Source of the DNA: JBGQOJ01 sp052119585
Lineage (GTDB): Bacteria; Pseudomonadota; Alphaproteobacteria; Rhodobacterales; Rhodobacteraceae
NCBI RefSeq assembly: GCF_052119585.1
Contig: NZ_JBGQOJ010000002.1
Span: 248,001 to 312,000, forward strand
DNA: 64,000 nucleotides
Direction: 5' to 3'
The notes beneath the pieces were generated by a model. The model had not been told where the DNA came from. It ran no database searches and saw only the letters and a program-made list of their open reading frames with translations. Positions 53,466-62,149 of the stretch are shown here, piece after piece (the stretch's first letter is position 1; each line of letters opens with the position of its first letter). The position numbers and the translations under genes are program-made.

Positions 53466-55553
53466 TCATGCCAAAGGAATTGTAAAGCTGAACCGGCTTC
53501 CTTTTCCAACCTCACTTGTCACTTCGACGGTGCCCCCGTGAAGGGCCACGAGTTGCTTCACCACAGCAAGGCCCAATCCTGTTCCCCCCACTTTGCGGGT
53601 CGACGAGGCGTCGACCTGATGGAACTCGTTAAAAATCATATCCAGTTGATTTTCCGCAATTCCACAGCCGGTATCCTGCACAAAAAATTCAAGGACACTC
53701 CCGTCTTTCTGTGTCCAGATGCGAACACTTCCGCTTTCGGTAAATTTAAGAGCATTGCCAACAAGATTAAGCAGAATTTGCGTCAGACGGGTCGGGTCTG
53801 CCGCAACGATGTCGCAGCCAGCCTGATAGGTGAACTCTATCTGCCTTGCATTGGCGGTATCTTTGAACTGCTGATAGACCGATTTGACAATTGTCTCTGC
53901 CAAAACCGGCTGTGTCTCTAACTTCAGACTGCCGGATTCTGCTTTGGAAAAGTCCAGCATCTGGTTGATCAAATTCAAAAGGTGATCGCCGGATTGTTTC
54001 ATTTTTCCACCCTGCCGCATGACAAGAGAAAGGACTTTCTCCAGCTCCCGGCTGAATTCATCGGCGGTCAGGGGCCTTGTTGCAAGCGCCGCGTTCAGCC
54101 CCTTCATTAGCGGTGACTTATCGGCATTTGCCAGCATCTGCGCATGCCCCAGGATAACAGTCAGCGGCGTCCGCAACTCGTGGCTGAGGACACTGATGAA
54201 GTCGGACTTTGCCCGGTTTGCAAGAACCGCCGCCTCTTTCGCGTTTCGCAGTTCGGTAATATCCACCCGAAAGCCTACCGTGCTTCCATCCGGCGTTTTC
54301 CGTTCTGAAACCCGGACCCAACGACCATCATCCAGTTGCTGTTCGGTGTCAGTATTCGCGGATTTATGTATCGCAAGCCGCTGGGAAATCCAGTCTTCCT
54401 CCTGCCCGGCGGCAACAGGATACTGCCCCCGCTTCACCCCTTCGCGAATAACCGTTTCAAAGGGCGTGCCCGGCCGGAACAGATCCTTGGTAAGGTGATA
54501 GAACTGGCGATATTTGGTATTGCTCAAGACATAGCGGTCATCCGGACCGTAGATGGCAAAGCCGTCATCGACCGCCTCGATCGCACTTGCCAGACGTTGC
54601 TCTGCCTGCCGTTTCTTTTTCAGAAGATGCACCGAGTACAGCGCCAGTGACAGCACCAATGCGGCGACAGAATAGTAGAGAACCAGGAATGCAACGTAGT
54701 TTTCGCCGTGAATGGGCCATCCCCCCTTGGGGATCGCCGCGATTTTCCATTTTACACTTGGCAGGGTAACATCGACCATCACGGCGTCGGATTCAAGAAT
54801 TTCGGGCGTGCCAAAGAACACCTCTGCGATTTCGCCGTTCTGCGTGCGCAACAAGGCAACATCGAACGGCAAATTCGCGTCCAGCAGGCCAACATTGCGA
54901 TAAAACCTCTCGGCACCGATAACGATCGACGCGATCCCCCAGAACTCGCCTTTTTCCACATGCAGTGCAGGCATGTGAATTGGCGTTCGACTGATGAACC
55001 CCTGACCGCCCTGAACCAGGGTTACGGGACCGGCAACAATTGTTTTATCAAGCATAAAAGCAAGGTTCACCCCATCCAGTTGCACAGCGGAGGTCGCGTA
55101 ATCAAATCCTATGACCGATTTGTTTTCCTCGAAGGGATAGACATATTCGACGATATTGTTCCGTGCGACGGCCAGATTCAGAATTTCCGGATCACTGGCG
55201 GTCAGCCGTCTGGCAAGAGTGTTGTAGCGGTCCTGCGAAAGCTCCGGTTCCGCCTCGAAAGTCGCGACCAGTCCGCGGGCGACCAAAGACTTGCTGACCA
55301 GATTGCCTTCGATGCGGGCGCGCAGGGTGTTCAACTGTTCGACAATAGAGAGTCGGACGCCAAGCCTCGCATCCTCGGCATAGCGGCGCTCAAGCCCGAT
55401 GCCCAGTGCGGTCAATACGATGAAGCCCGCGAGAATAACAATATAAGGCAGCCGTTTGAGCAGCTGATCGAGATACGACAGAATTTCCACCTTGCCCGGC
55501 AAACGACTTACCCTTCCCCATTCGGCCAACGCACTTTCGTTCAAGAGCGCCAC
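53466..55553 (-). CDS. CHASE-PAS sensor histidine kinase
   Basis: 695-residue membrane sensor. TM1 (YIVILAGFIVLTALGIGL, about 36-53), a periplasmic CHASE domain (about 85-250), TM2 (FLVLYYSVAALVLSLALYSVHLL, about 285-307, read in parts), PAS (about 325-440), HisKA with the phospho-His in VLSHELRTPLTVI and HATPase_c with NLVGNALKFTESG, DTGCGI and GGTGLGLAVVKQ. No receiver domain is fused and no response regulator is adjacent, so the partner is elsewhere. The GTG at 55553 is the only upstream start in frame. Confidence 0.88.
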   Translation of the reverse strand: MALLNESALAEWGRVSRLPGKVEILSYLDQLLKRLPYIVILAGFIVLTALGIGLERRYAEDARLGVRLSIVEQLNTLRARIEGNLVSKSLVARGLVATFEAEPELSQDRYNTLARRLTASDPEILNLAVARNNIVEYVYPFEENKSVIGFDYATSAVQLDGVNLAFMLDKTIVAGPVTLVQGGQGFISRTPIHMPALHVEKGEFWGIASIVIGAERFYRNVGLLDANLPFDVALLRTQNGEIAEVFFGTPEILESDAVMVDVTLPSVKWKIAAIPKGGWPIHGENYVAFLVLYYSVAALVLSLALYSVHLLKKKRQAEQRLASAIEAVDDGFAIYGPDDRYVLSNTKYRQFYHLTKDLFRPGTPFETVIREGVKRGQYPVAAGQEEDWISQRLAIHKSANTDTEQQLDDGRWVRVSERKTPDGSTVGFRVDITELRNAKEAAVLANRAKSDFISVLSHELRTPLTVILGHAQMLANADKSPLMKGLNAALATRPLTADEFSRELEKVLSLVMRQGGKMKQSGDHLLNLINQMLDFSKAESGSLKLETQPVLAETIVKSVYQQFKDTANARQIEFTYQAGCDIVAADPTRLTQILLNLVGNALKFTESGSVRIWTQKDGSVLEFFVQDTGCGIAENQLDMIFNEFHQVDASSTRKVGGTGLGLAVVKQLVALHGGTVEVTSEVGKGSRFSFTIPLA

Positions 55554-55868
55554 CTATCATGTGCAATTATAATTAATCCACATGCGTTTCACAATCTAAG
55601 GTAGTGAGCCGTGCCGTGCAGGTGGGAATTTGGCATCAGTATGGATCGAATGCAGTTCATCCACACCATACAACGACGGGTCGGCGAATTCCGCCGTATT
55701 TACCACCAACGGAACCTGCGACCAATCGTTAGTCGTTACCGGCTGACAAAAGAAAGGTGATCGCCTTTGCTACGGCGGCTTAAACGGGCACCAATCGGAT
55801 TTCAGCACGATGCACAGCGCAGACAAGCGTGTCGAATGATCCGCAATCATTTCTAACATAAAGAGAAA
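55554..55868. other. Intergenic region at the island boundary
   Basis: 315 nt without a recognisable gene. It marks the change from core-like genes to mobile-element genes. I see no clear tRNA, integrase site or direct repeat. Confidence 0.4.
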
Positions 55869-55991
55869 ATGGTGCGCCTAACGCGAGAGGACTTGAACTC
55901 TCTCTTTGAAGCACTTGAGGCATGGGAACTCCATCTCACGCAACTAGACCTTTATGGTCGGGAGCGTCGATATGAAAAATCCCACGAATGA
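55869..55991 (+). CDS. Small ORF, 40 aa, unknown
   Basis: ATG with AAAGAGAAA upstream, encoding a 40-residue acidic/basic helical-looking peptide (LTREDLNSLFEALEAWELHL is its core). It overlaps the start of the MobC-like gene by 20 nt in another frame. It may be a genuine small plasmid protein or chance; the heptad-like Leu spacing makes it worth listing. Confidence 0.3.
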   Translation: MVRLTREDLNSLFEALEAWELHLTQLDLYGRERRYEKSHE

Positions 55992-56289
55992 TTTCAATAC
56001 TTTAGCTAATCAGAAAATCATCAAGGCTCCCGCGCCGTTTTCGCTGCGACTGAGCTTTGATGAACGGGGCATCCTGGAACATGATGCTGCGGGGAAAGCG
56101 CTCGGCGCTTACATCCGTGATCGTCTCTTTGGCGATGACGTGACGCCTCGCACGACGCGGGGGAAGTTTCCGGTCAAGGATCAGGCCGCCCTCGGGCGCG
56201 TGCTCGGCGCGCTCGGGTATTCGCGTCTCTCGGCCAATCTCAACCGTAACCGCGCCATTGGCACCGCCTGCCTGAGGCTGGGGCGATGA
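55972..56289 (+). CDS. MobC-like plasmid mobilisation protein, probably truncated
   Basis: About 105 residues. FSLRLSFDERGILEHDAAGKA then LGAYIRDRLFGDD resembles the ribbon-helix-helix N-terminus of MobC-type relaxosome proteins, followed by the typical Lys/Arg stretch TTRGKFPVKDQ and LGRVLGALGYSRLSANLN. The expected C-terminal half is missing: the frame ends just before the 40-bp palindrome and the IS66 genes. I infer truncation by the insertion. The ATG at 55972 has GGGAG upstream; one at 55954 is also in frame. Confidence 0.45.
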   Translation: MKNPTNDFNTLANQKIIKAPAPFSLRLSFDERGILEHDAAGKALGAYIRDRLFGDDVTPRTTRGKFPVKDQAALGRVLGALGYSRLSANLNRNRAIGTACLRLGR

Positions 56290-56291
56290 TC

Positions 56292-56331
56292 TAAGAGACG
56301 TCGCTAATGACGTCATTACTGACGTCTCTTA
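56292..56331. repeat. 40-bp nested palindrome with three GACGTC sites
   Basis: Outer arms TAAGAGACGTC / GACGTCTCTTA (11 bp, perfect) enclose the perfect palindrome TAATGACGTCATTA. GACGTC occurs at 56297, 56309 and 56321, exactly 12 bp apart. It lies between the MobC-like stop and tnpA and could be an operator or a transposase/relaxase site. Confidence 0.7.
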
Positions 56332-56344
56332 TGCGGGGCCTGTG

Positions 56345-56725
56345 ATGCGTGGCGAAATTCTTGGGGCGGAGCGGCGGCGCTTTTGGCGAGACGAGGACAA
56401 GCTCGAGATTGTCATGTCGGTTGGGATCGACGGGGCAACGGTGACACAGGTGGCGCAGCGCCACGAGATCACGCGGCAGCAGATTTATGCTTGGCGGCAT
56501 GACCTCAAGAAGAAGGGTCTGTGGTCGCCCGACACCGGAGCGCTATTCTTTCCGTTGGACATGCCAGTCGCAGCGGGGGTTCCAGCAGTGCAGCCCCCGG
56601 TCGCTGAGGCACCGCCGCCGGTTGCTGTTGAATTACGCCTGCGCGGCGGGCGCAGCTTGCATTTTGAAAGCACGATCGATCCGACGGCGCTAACGTCCCT
56701 GATCCGTGCGGTGGAAGCAGCATGA
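56345..56725 (+). CDS. tnpA: IS66-family TnpA (OrfA) protein
   Basis: About 126 residues. The helix-turn-helix is VTQVAQRHEITRQQIYAWRH in the N-terminal half, preceded by the typical RRRFWRDEDKLEIVMSVG. The C-terminal half is Pro-rich and ends LTSLIRAVEAA, overlapping tnpB by 4 bp. TnpA and TnpB are required accessory proteins for IS66 transposition. Confidence 0.88.
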   Translation: MRGEILGAERRRFWRDEDKLEIVMSVGIDGATVTQVAQRHEITRQQIYAWRHDLKKKGLWSPDTGALFFPLDMPVAAGVPAVQPPVAEAPPPVAVELRLRGGRSLHFESTIDPTALTSLIRAVEAA

Positions 56726-57069
56726 TCGGTCCTGGGACTGGTGTGCGTGTGTATCTGGCCTGCGGGGTGACCGATATGCGCAAGGGGATTGCGGGTCTGG
56801 CGGCGTTGGCCCAGGATGTGCTGCGGCAAAAGTCCGCCTGTGGGGCGGTGTTTGCGTTTCGGGGTCGTCGGGGTGACCGGCTGAAGTTGCTCTATTGGGA
56901 TGGGCAAGGGTTTTGCCTCTACTACAAGGTGCTTGAGCGAGGCCGTTTCCCGTGGCCAAATGCCCAGGATGGGGCACTGCGTCTGACCTCGGCGCAACTG
57001 GCGATGCTGTGGGAAGGGATCGACTGGCGGCGTCCGGATTGGGGTGCTCCGCCCGCTCGGGTGGGGTGA
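56722..57069 (+). CDS. tnpB: IS66-family TnpB (Orf2)
   Basis: 115 residues with the Orf2 signature VYLACGVTDMRKGIAGLAAL, VFAFRGRRGDRLKLLYWDGQGFCLYYKVLERGRFPWP (in segments) and LWEGIDWRRP. Full length. Starts in an ATGA overlap with tnpA. Confidence 0.92.
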   Translation: MIGPGTGVRVYLACGVTDMRKGIAGLAALAQDVLRQKSACGAVFAFRGRRGDRLKLLYWDGQGFCLYYKVLERGRFPWPNAQDGALRLTSAQLAMLWEGIDWRRPDWGAPPARVG

Positions 57070-57116
57070 TTTGTTGCTGTTTTTTGCGTTATTTATATGG
57101 TTCTTCGACCTGATTT

Positions 57117-58834
57117 TTGGTAATCAGGCGCATGTTGAAACCCGCCGAAAACCTATCTGACGATCCCGCCGTTCTAAAGGCAATGATCGCGATATTGCAG
57201 GCAGAAAACGCCAAGATATCTGCCACGCTGCGGGTTCATGACCAACTGGTGCAGGCGCTTCGCCTGCGGATCGCCAAGTTGCAGAAACTGGCTTTTGGCA
57301 AATCCTCGGAAAAGATCGAACGCGAGATCGAGCAGCTGGAGCTGGCGCTCGAAGATCTGCTGGTGGCGGTGGCCGAAGACGATGAAGCGATCATCGACGA
57401 AGGGCCGGATGAGCCATCACCGGAAGCTGCCGATACGTCCGCTTTGCGTCGCCGGCCACGTGTCTCGGATGCGACCCCGCGCGAGCGCCGTGAACTTGAT
57501 CCCGGCACTTGCTGCCCCGACTGTGGCGGTGATCTGCGCGCCGCGACCTTGGGCGCGCCTTCTGCACGACGGGTGAGGATGTCAGTGAACTTCTCTATAT
57601 GATCGCCGCCCAGATGAAGGTGATCTGTCACCCGGCAGTCGATTGCTTGCAATCGATGAGAGGGCAGATCGCCCGCATCAAGAAATCCTGCCGCCGCTGC
57701 GAGCGGATGGTGCAGGAACCGGCCCCCAGCCGCCCGATCCCGGGCAGCATGGCTGGCCCGAACCTGCTGGCGCATGTGTTGGTCTCGAAGTTCGACGATC
57801 ATTTGCCTCTCTATCGCCAGCACGAGATCTTCGCGCGCATGGGGGCTGATATCCCCGAAAGCACGCTTGTGGGCTGGTGTGGCCGCGCCATGAAGACTCT
57901 GTCGCCGTTGATCGAGCGCATCGAGTCGGACATCATGGGCAGCGACCAGCTGCATGCGGATGATACGCCGATCCGGGTGCTGGATCGCTCTTTGCGCGAC
58001 AAGGGGCTGGGCAAAGGTGTCAAACAAGGCCGGATCTGGGCCTATGTGCGCGATCAACGCCCCTGGGCGGGGGCATCGCCACCGGGTGCTGTCTATCGCT
58101 TTGCGCCAGACTGGAAAGAAGAGCACGTTCTTGGCCACCTGGCCGATGCGCGCGGCATCCTGCAAGCGGACGGTTACAAAGGCTATGCCAAGCTTTACGC
58201 GCCTGGTTCCGATGGCACAGCCCGTCTGCGGAAGGCCGCCTGTTGGGCGCATCTGCGGCGCGACTTCCACGACTTCTGGACCTCGACCAAATCCGAGATC
58301 GCCCGCGAGGCGCTCGACCGGATCGGCGAGTTCTACGACATCGAGCGCGACATCACCGGTCAGCCCGCTGACGTGCGTCATGCGACGCGCCAAAAGCTTA
58401 CCCAGCCCAAGGTGACGGCCTTCTTTGCCTGGTTTGGACAACAGCTCCTGCGTATCCCCGGCAAGAGCGATCTGGCCAAGGCCTTCCGCTATGGGCTCGC
58501 GCGGCAGGAGGCCTTCAACCTGTTCCTGACCGACGGACGCGTGGCCATCGACAACAACCCGGCAGAACGCGCCCTGCGCCCGATTGGCATAGGACGGAAA
58601 AACTGGCTCTTCGCGGGCGCCGATACCGGTGCGGAAACCTTGGCGCGGGCGATGACGGTCATTGAAACTGCCAAGCTGAACGGTCTCGATCCGCTGGCCT
58701 ATCTGGCTGACATCCTCGATTGCATTCACGATCACAAGATCAACAGGCTGGATGAATTGCTGCCTTGGAATTGGGCGCCGAGGCAGGTGCAAGCTATGCC
58801 GGTGGGGCCTGTTCTTCCTGCGTGTTCGGGATGA
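57117..58834 (+). pseudogene. tnpC: IS66 transposase tnpC, frameshifted
   Basis: Split into two frames: 57117-57602 (N-terminal, zinc-finger-like CCPDCGGDLR) and 57599-58834 (catalytic DDE part; ADDTPIRVLD, DGYKGYAKLY, NNPAERALRPIG, NWLFAGADTG). The expected joint LRA-LGEDVSELL is interrupted near 57543-57571 by roughly 29 extra nt that shift frame, and an in-frame stretch near 57626-57667 looks inserted too. The C-terminus after LLPWNWAP runs into the transporter gene. Unlikely to be functional unless frameshifting rescues it. Confidence 0.8.
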
Positions 58835-59774
58835 TCCACGGCATGATCTGAAGATAGATCAGCATGCCGAACAGTTCGATCAGTGACTGCAAAACGATTA
58901 CGACTGTTGCCATCTGCCACTCGGCCGACAACGCCAAAGCCAGTGGCAGAACCACGAATGAGTTGCGGGTTCCCAGACTGAAGACGAGCGCGCGGCCCGC
59001 GCGCGGTTGCAACCGGAAAATCTTTGTAAGGATAATGCCAATGATCACGGCAGCGACAAGAAAGGCAATAAACACCCCGGCAACCTGACCGAATACGGGC
59101 AAAGCATTGAACACACTTTGCACCTGCGACGCTGCGATAAGGAAAACGACCAGCCCCAAAAGCGGCACGGGACACCAGCCAATCCGATCAAGAACCACGC
59201 TCCTGTCAGACTGCTTTGCGACCCAGCGTTCCAGCAGCGCTGCTGCAAGCAGGGGAAAGAGGATCAGCGTCACGAACACGGTCAAGATTGTTCCGGCCAC
59301 GAATATCTCCGTGAAACTGCGCCCGATGAAAAGCCACAGATAGACCGGCAGTAAAGCAATCTGGACCAGTAGGTTGATGGGGGTAATCGCTATCGCGCGT
59401 CCGGTATCGCCGCCACTGAGGTGCGTGAAGGTAATATACCAGTCGGTGCAGGGAACCAGCAGCACAAGCAAAACGCCCAGTTTAATTGCAGGGTCGACAG
59501 GGACAAACGCCAGCAGGCCCCACACGACAAGTGGTATTGCAATGAAATTGCCTGCCAGCACGGCGCTGATGAATTGACGGTCTCGAAACGCCGCCGCCAG
59601 ATGGATCAGTGGCACCTGCGTGAACGTGGCGAAGAGCAGAAGGCCCAACGTGGGCCACAAAAGCCACTCCAGAGCTGCCGCCTGGTTCGCGAAAAAGGTG
59701 CCAAACAGCAAACCGATGCAGACGGCCCCGAGGTAAATCCATACCTGATGTTGTTCGAGAGCAGCTTTGCCCAA
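58794..59774 (-). CDS. Bile acid:sodium symporter/arsenite-transporter family protein
   Basis: About 326 residues with nine to ten hydrophobic segments; LLVPCTDWYITFTHLSGG and SLGTRNSFVVLPLALAL are hallmarks of the Acr3/BASS superfamily. The best start is TTG at 59774 with GGTAGG upstream; a GTG at 59816 is possible. The stop lies 41 bp inside the tnpC frame of the IS66 element, so its last residues may be altered. No arsenic operon genes (arsR, arsC, arsH) accompany it; the substrate is open. Confidence 0.75.
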   Translation of the reverse strand: MGKAALEQHQVWIYLGAVCIGLLFGTFFANQAAALEWLLWPTLGLLLFATFTQVPLIHLAAAFRDRQFISAVLAGNFIAIPLVVWGLLAFVPVDPAIKLGVLLVLLVPCTDWYITFTHLSGGDTGRAIAITPINLLVQIALLPVYLWLFIGRSFTEIFVAGTILTVFVTLILFPLLAAALLERWVAKQSDRSVVLDRIGWCPVPLLGLVVFLIAASQVQSVFNALPVFGQVAGVFIAFLVAAVIIGIILTKIFRLQPRAGRALVFSLGTRNSFVVLPLALALSAEWQMATVVIVLQSLIELFGMLIYLQIMPWIIPNTQEEQAPPA

Positions 59775-59856
59775 AATGCACCTACCAATCCCATGCGGAT
59801 ATTCCACATATCGCACACAGAGGCAAAAGCCTCTGCCGGACGATCAACTGTCGAAA

Positions 59857-60705
59857 TTATATCGACCGGCTAACTGGCTGGGCACCGTCCCGACATTCAA
59901 GCCGCAAAGGCGCGGTATCAATGGTGTGCTTACAATCTATGATGCTTTCAAGAGTGTCTTTTTGCAGCGCCACCGACATCAAACTCCGAAACTCGTTCAT
60001 ATTTTTTTGCGTGGTGTGTCGACCTTCAAACTCTGCCCCGGTGGCAAAAGCCTGAGCGCCTGAAAAACACACGGCAGCCAGCACTGCGTTATAGTCCTTG
60101 CTTGCTGAATCTCCCACCACAGCATTTTCGTTGTAGCTCTCCAGCAGCATTTCGATTTGCGTTTTGAGGTTGGAGTCCTGAATAACAAGGCTGGCACCAT
60201 TCACCGCGTTTTGCCAAAGTGTATTTCTGTTGCTGTCCAGAGCTGTTTTTAACCCATTCTTCGCTAGAGATAGCAGACTGCCTAGCTTCTGAACGCTTGT
60301 GTGCTCTCCGCACTCACCAGCTTTCACCTCGACAAACCAGATTTCTCTTGTGGTCTCATGATGCAAAACCAGATCAAAACCCTTTTTGATAGAGTCTTCT
60401 TCCATGTTGAAGTATGGTGATGCTGCGCGAAATTTGCTTTCAAAGTGCAAGAAGAGCACATGCGTTAGAAGTTCGCCTATCATACCCTTTTGTGTGTCGG
60501 CGGATTTGGTATCGAATTTCTCAAAGAAAGCTGTGAGGGTCATTTTGTAGGAGTAGAGAACCGACTTTCTCGATGCCTTTGCTGCTCCGTGGCAAATCTC
60601 GGACAGGCGCATGCGGATGACTTGCTTCAACTCATCGGATATATCTTCAATTGTGAAACATAATGAGTCCGTTTCACTCTTTTCGAATTCAATGCCTTTC
60701 AACAT
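59857..60705 (-). CDS. PD-(D/E)XK nuclease-like protein, HamA/DUF1837-like
   Basis: About 282 residues, with GC content clearly below the surroundings. The middle has the nuclease-core pattern: Glu78 in KGMIGELLTHVLF, Asp111 in KKGFDLVL and Glu126-Val-Lys128 in IWFVEVKAG. This spacing resembles the HamA (Hachiman defence) C-terminal domain, but no helicase partner is next to it; the next gene, 82 nt on, is the transporter. It could be an orphan defence or housekeeping nuclease. I start at ATG 60705; a TTG at 60726 is in frame. Family call is by eye. Confidence 0.55.
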   Translation of the reverse strand: MLKGIEFEKSETDSLCFTIEDISDELKQVIRMRLSEICHGAAKASRKSVLYSYKMTLTAFFEKFDTKSADTQKGMIGELLTHVLFLHFESKFRAASPYFNMEEDSIKKGFDLVLHHETTREIWFVEVKAGECGEHTSVQKLGSLLSLAKNGLKTALDSNRNTLWQNAVNGASLVIQDSNLKTQIEMLLESYNENAVVGDSASKDYNAVLAAVCFSGAQAFATGAEFEGRHTTQKNMNEFRSLMSVALQKDTLESIIDCKHTIDTAPLRLECRDGAQPVSRSI

Positions 60706-60726
60706 AAAGCTTCTACATTTCCTCAA

Positions 60727-61199
60727 AACAGATTTGACATCAGGCGTGCATGTTTACTTAATCTGCTGATTTTTTTAGGTATTATCAGGTTCGCCCAAGA
60801 CCTACTCCAATGCAACTAAAAAGATAATAAATGATCACTCATACACTTTATGACGCGCCTTACAGGTCGGGCTGTCGTAAACCGTGCCAGCCTGTGGCGG
60901 TCACGGCCATACGGCGTCCATCCCTTGCGCATAGTTGTTTGCCAGCCCTGAGGGGCTGAACCTTTTTTCATGAATGGGGTCTGCGACCCCGTCTTCCGTC
61001 AAGACCACGCTCTTCGCATGCGCTTCGGGCGCAGCCAGCGGTTTCCCCGTCCTTCAGCGCCCCTCCCTTCGGTCGGTTCTTGTGCAGGGCGGGTGATCCC
61101 CCTCCGCTGTCTGCGGTCTTGACGTTCTCCCCCCGCTCATTGGCGTGCGCCTAGCTCGGTTGCATGTGCAACCGACTATCCAATGAAGGGAAAAAGACA
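60727..61199 (+). other. Plasmid-like leader region before the ArdC gene
   Basis: 473 nt without credible ORF. It contains C/T-rich stretches and several small inverted repeats (for example GGGGTCTGCGACCCC near 60975-60990), ending in the palindrome before the ArdC-like gene. Such structured leaders precede ard genes on plasmids; here it should hold the promoter. Confidence 0.4.
61157..61174. promoter_or_regulatory. Palindrome before the ArdC-like gene
   Basis: CGGTTGCA-TG-TGCAACCG, perfect 8-bp arms, 26 nt upstream of the start codon. It could be an operator or a 5'-UTR hairpin that limits expression. Confidence 0.55.
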
Positions 61200-61994
61200 A
61201 TGAAACAGGATATTTACCAGAAAGAAACAGACAAGATCATCGCCGATCTGGAGCAAGGCGAACTGACATGGCTGAAGCCGTGGAGTGCAGCAAACACCGA
61301 AGGGCGGATCATAAAGCCCCTACGTCACAACGGCATGCCCTACAGCGGAATCAACGTGCTGGTGCTTTGGGGCGCAGCGATGGAAGGCGGGTACATTTTC
61401 CCGTTCTGGATGACCTTCAAGCAAGCGAAGGAATTCGGGGCGCATGTCCGCAAGGGCGAGCGCGGCAATTTGGTCGTTTATGCCAACACCATCACCAAGA
61501 CCGAAGAGCAGGACGACGGCAGCGCGGAAGAGCGGATCGAGCATGCAGAAGAATTCTTTGCGGCGACCCGTGCGGACATCCGCAGCGGCGGAAACAGGGC
61601 TTACTATAGCGGCGGCAGTGATCACGTGCAGATGCCGCACTTTGAGAGCTTCCGCAGCCCCGAAGCCTACTATGCAACGCTTGCGCACGAGCTGACTCAC
61701 TGGACGAAGCACGAGAAGCGCCTTGATCGTGAATTTGGGCGCAAGTCTTGGGGCGATGAAGGCTATGCCCGCGAAGAGCTGGTTGCCGAGCTTGGCGCGG
61801 CGTTCCTTTGTGCTGATCTGGCTTTGACGCCTGAGCCTGGCACCGACCACGCCGCCTATATCCAGAGCTGGTTAAACGTTCTGAAGAACGACAAGCGCGC
61901 GATCTTCAGCGCCGCAGCCCATGCCCAGAAGGCAGCGGATTTTCTGCATGGTTTTCAACAGCAACCCCAACAGCAGGAAGGAGTCGCCGCGTAA
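61200..61994 (+). CDS. ArdC-like antirestriction protein (shortened)
   Basis: 264 residues. The N-terminal ssDNA-binding domain (IADLEQGELTWLKPW, GMPYSGINVLVLW, KKGERG-type segment) is joined to a zincin-like metallopeptidase domain with HELTHW (His163, Glu164, His167) and EELVAELGAAFLCADL. From memory of the family, the linker usually holds a KGYTVFNVEQIEGLP segment; here only TEEQDDGSAEERIEHAEEFF is present, so about 35 residues seem lost. ArdC protects incoming plasmid DNA from restriction. ATG 61200 has AAGGGAAAAAG upstream. Confidence 0.8.
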   Translation: MKQDIYQKETDKIIADLEQGELTWLKPWSAANTEGRIIKPLRHNGMPYSGINVLVLWGAAMEGGYIFPFWMTFKQAKEFGAHVRKGERGNLVVYANTITKTEEQDDGSAEERIEHAEEFFAATRADIRSGGNRAYYSGGSDHVQMPHFESFRSPEAYYATLAHELTHWTKHEKRLDREFGRKSWGDEGYAREELVAELGAAFLCADLALTPEPGTDHAAYIQSWLNVLKNDKRAIFSAAAHAQKAADFLHGFQQQPQQQEGVAA

Positions 61995-62006
61995 GCGGCG
62001 GCTTTT
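61983..62006 (+). terminator. Terminator of the ArdC-like gene
   Basis: GTCGCCGC-GTAA-GCGGCGGC followed by TTTT. The stem overlaps the stop codon of the gene. Confidence 0.7.
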
Positions 62007-62021
62007 CCTTTAGCCGATAGC

Positions 62022-62051
62022 AAAAAATTCGCGCCCGCATTAGCGGGCGCG
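62022..62051 (-). terminator. Terminator of the fic gene
   Basis: On the minus strand CGCGCCCGC-TAAT-GCGGGCGCG is followed by AATTTTTTG, about 100 nt past the fic stop. Confidence 0.75.
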
Positions 62052-62149
62052 GAAAAATTTGCGCATCAAATGCTACGCAAATTAAAGGAATATGAGTATC
62101 AGACGATATGCACGTTAAGCTGGTTCACCAATTCCCCGATTCTCTATTT

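Larger units (their letters stand above)
56292..58790 (+). mobile_element. IS66-family element, decayed
   Basis: Contains tnpA, tnpB and a disrupted tnpC in the standard IS66 order. The 3' end seems lost: the tnpC frame runs into the convergent transporter gene and no terminal inverted repeat is evident on either side. Boundaries are approximate. Confidence 0.7.

Noticed and set aside
55870..55905. tRNA 3'-end-like stretch (TGGTGCGCC ... GGACTTGAACTCTC)
   Set aside because: It resembles a T-arm with CCA on the minus strand, but the T loop has an extra base, the acceptor stem has no partner and no anticodon arm follows.
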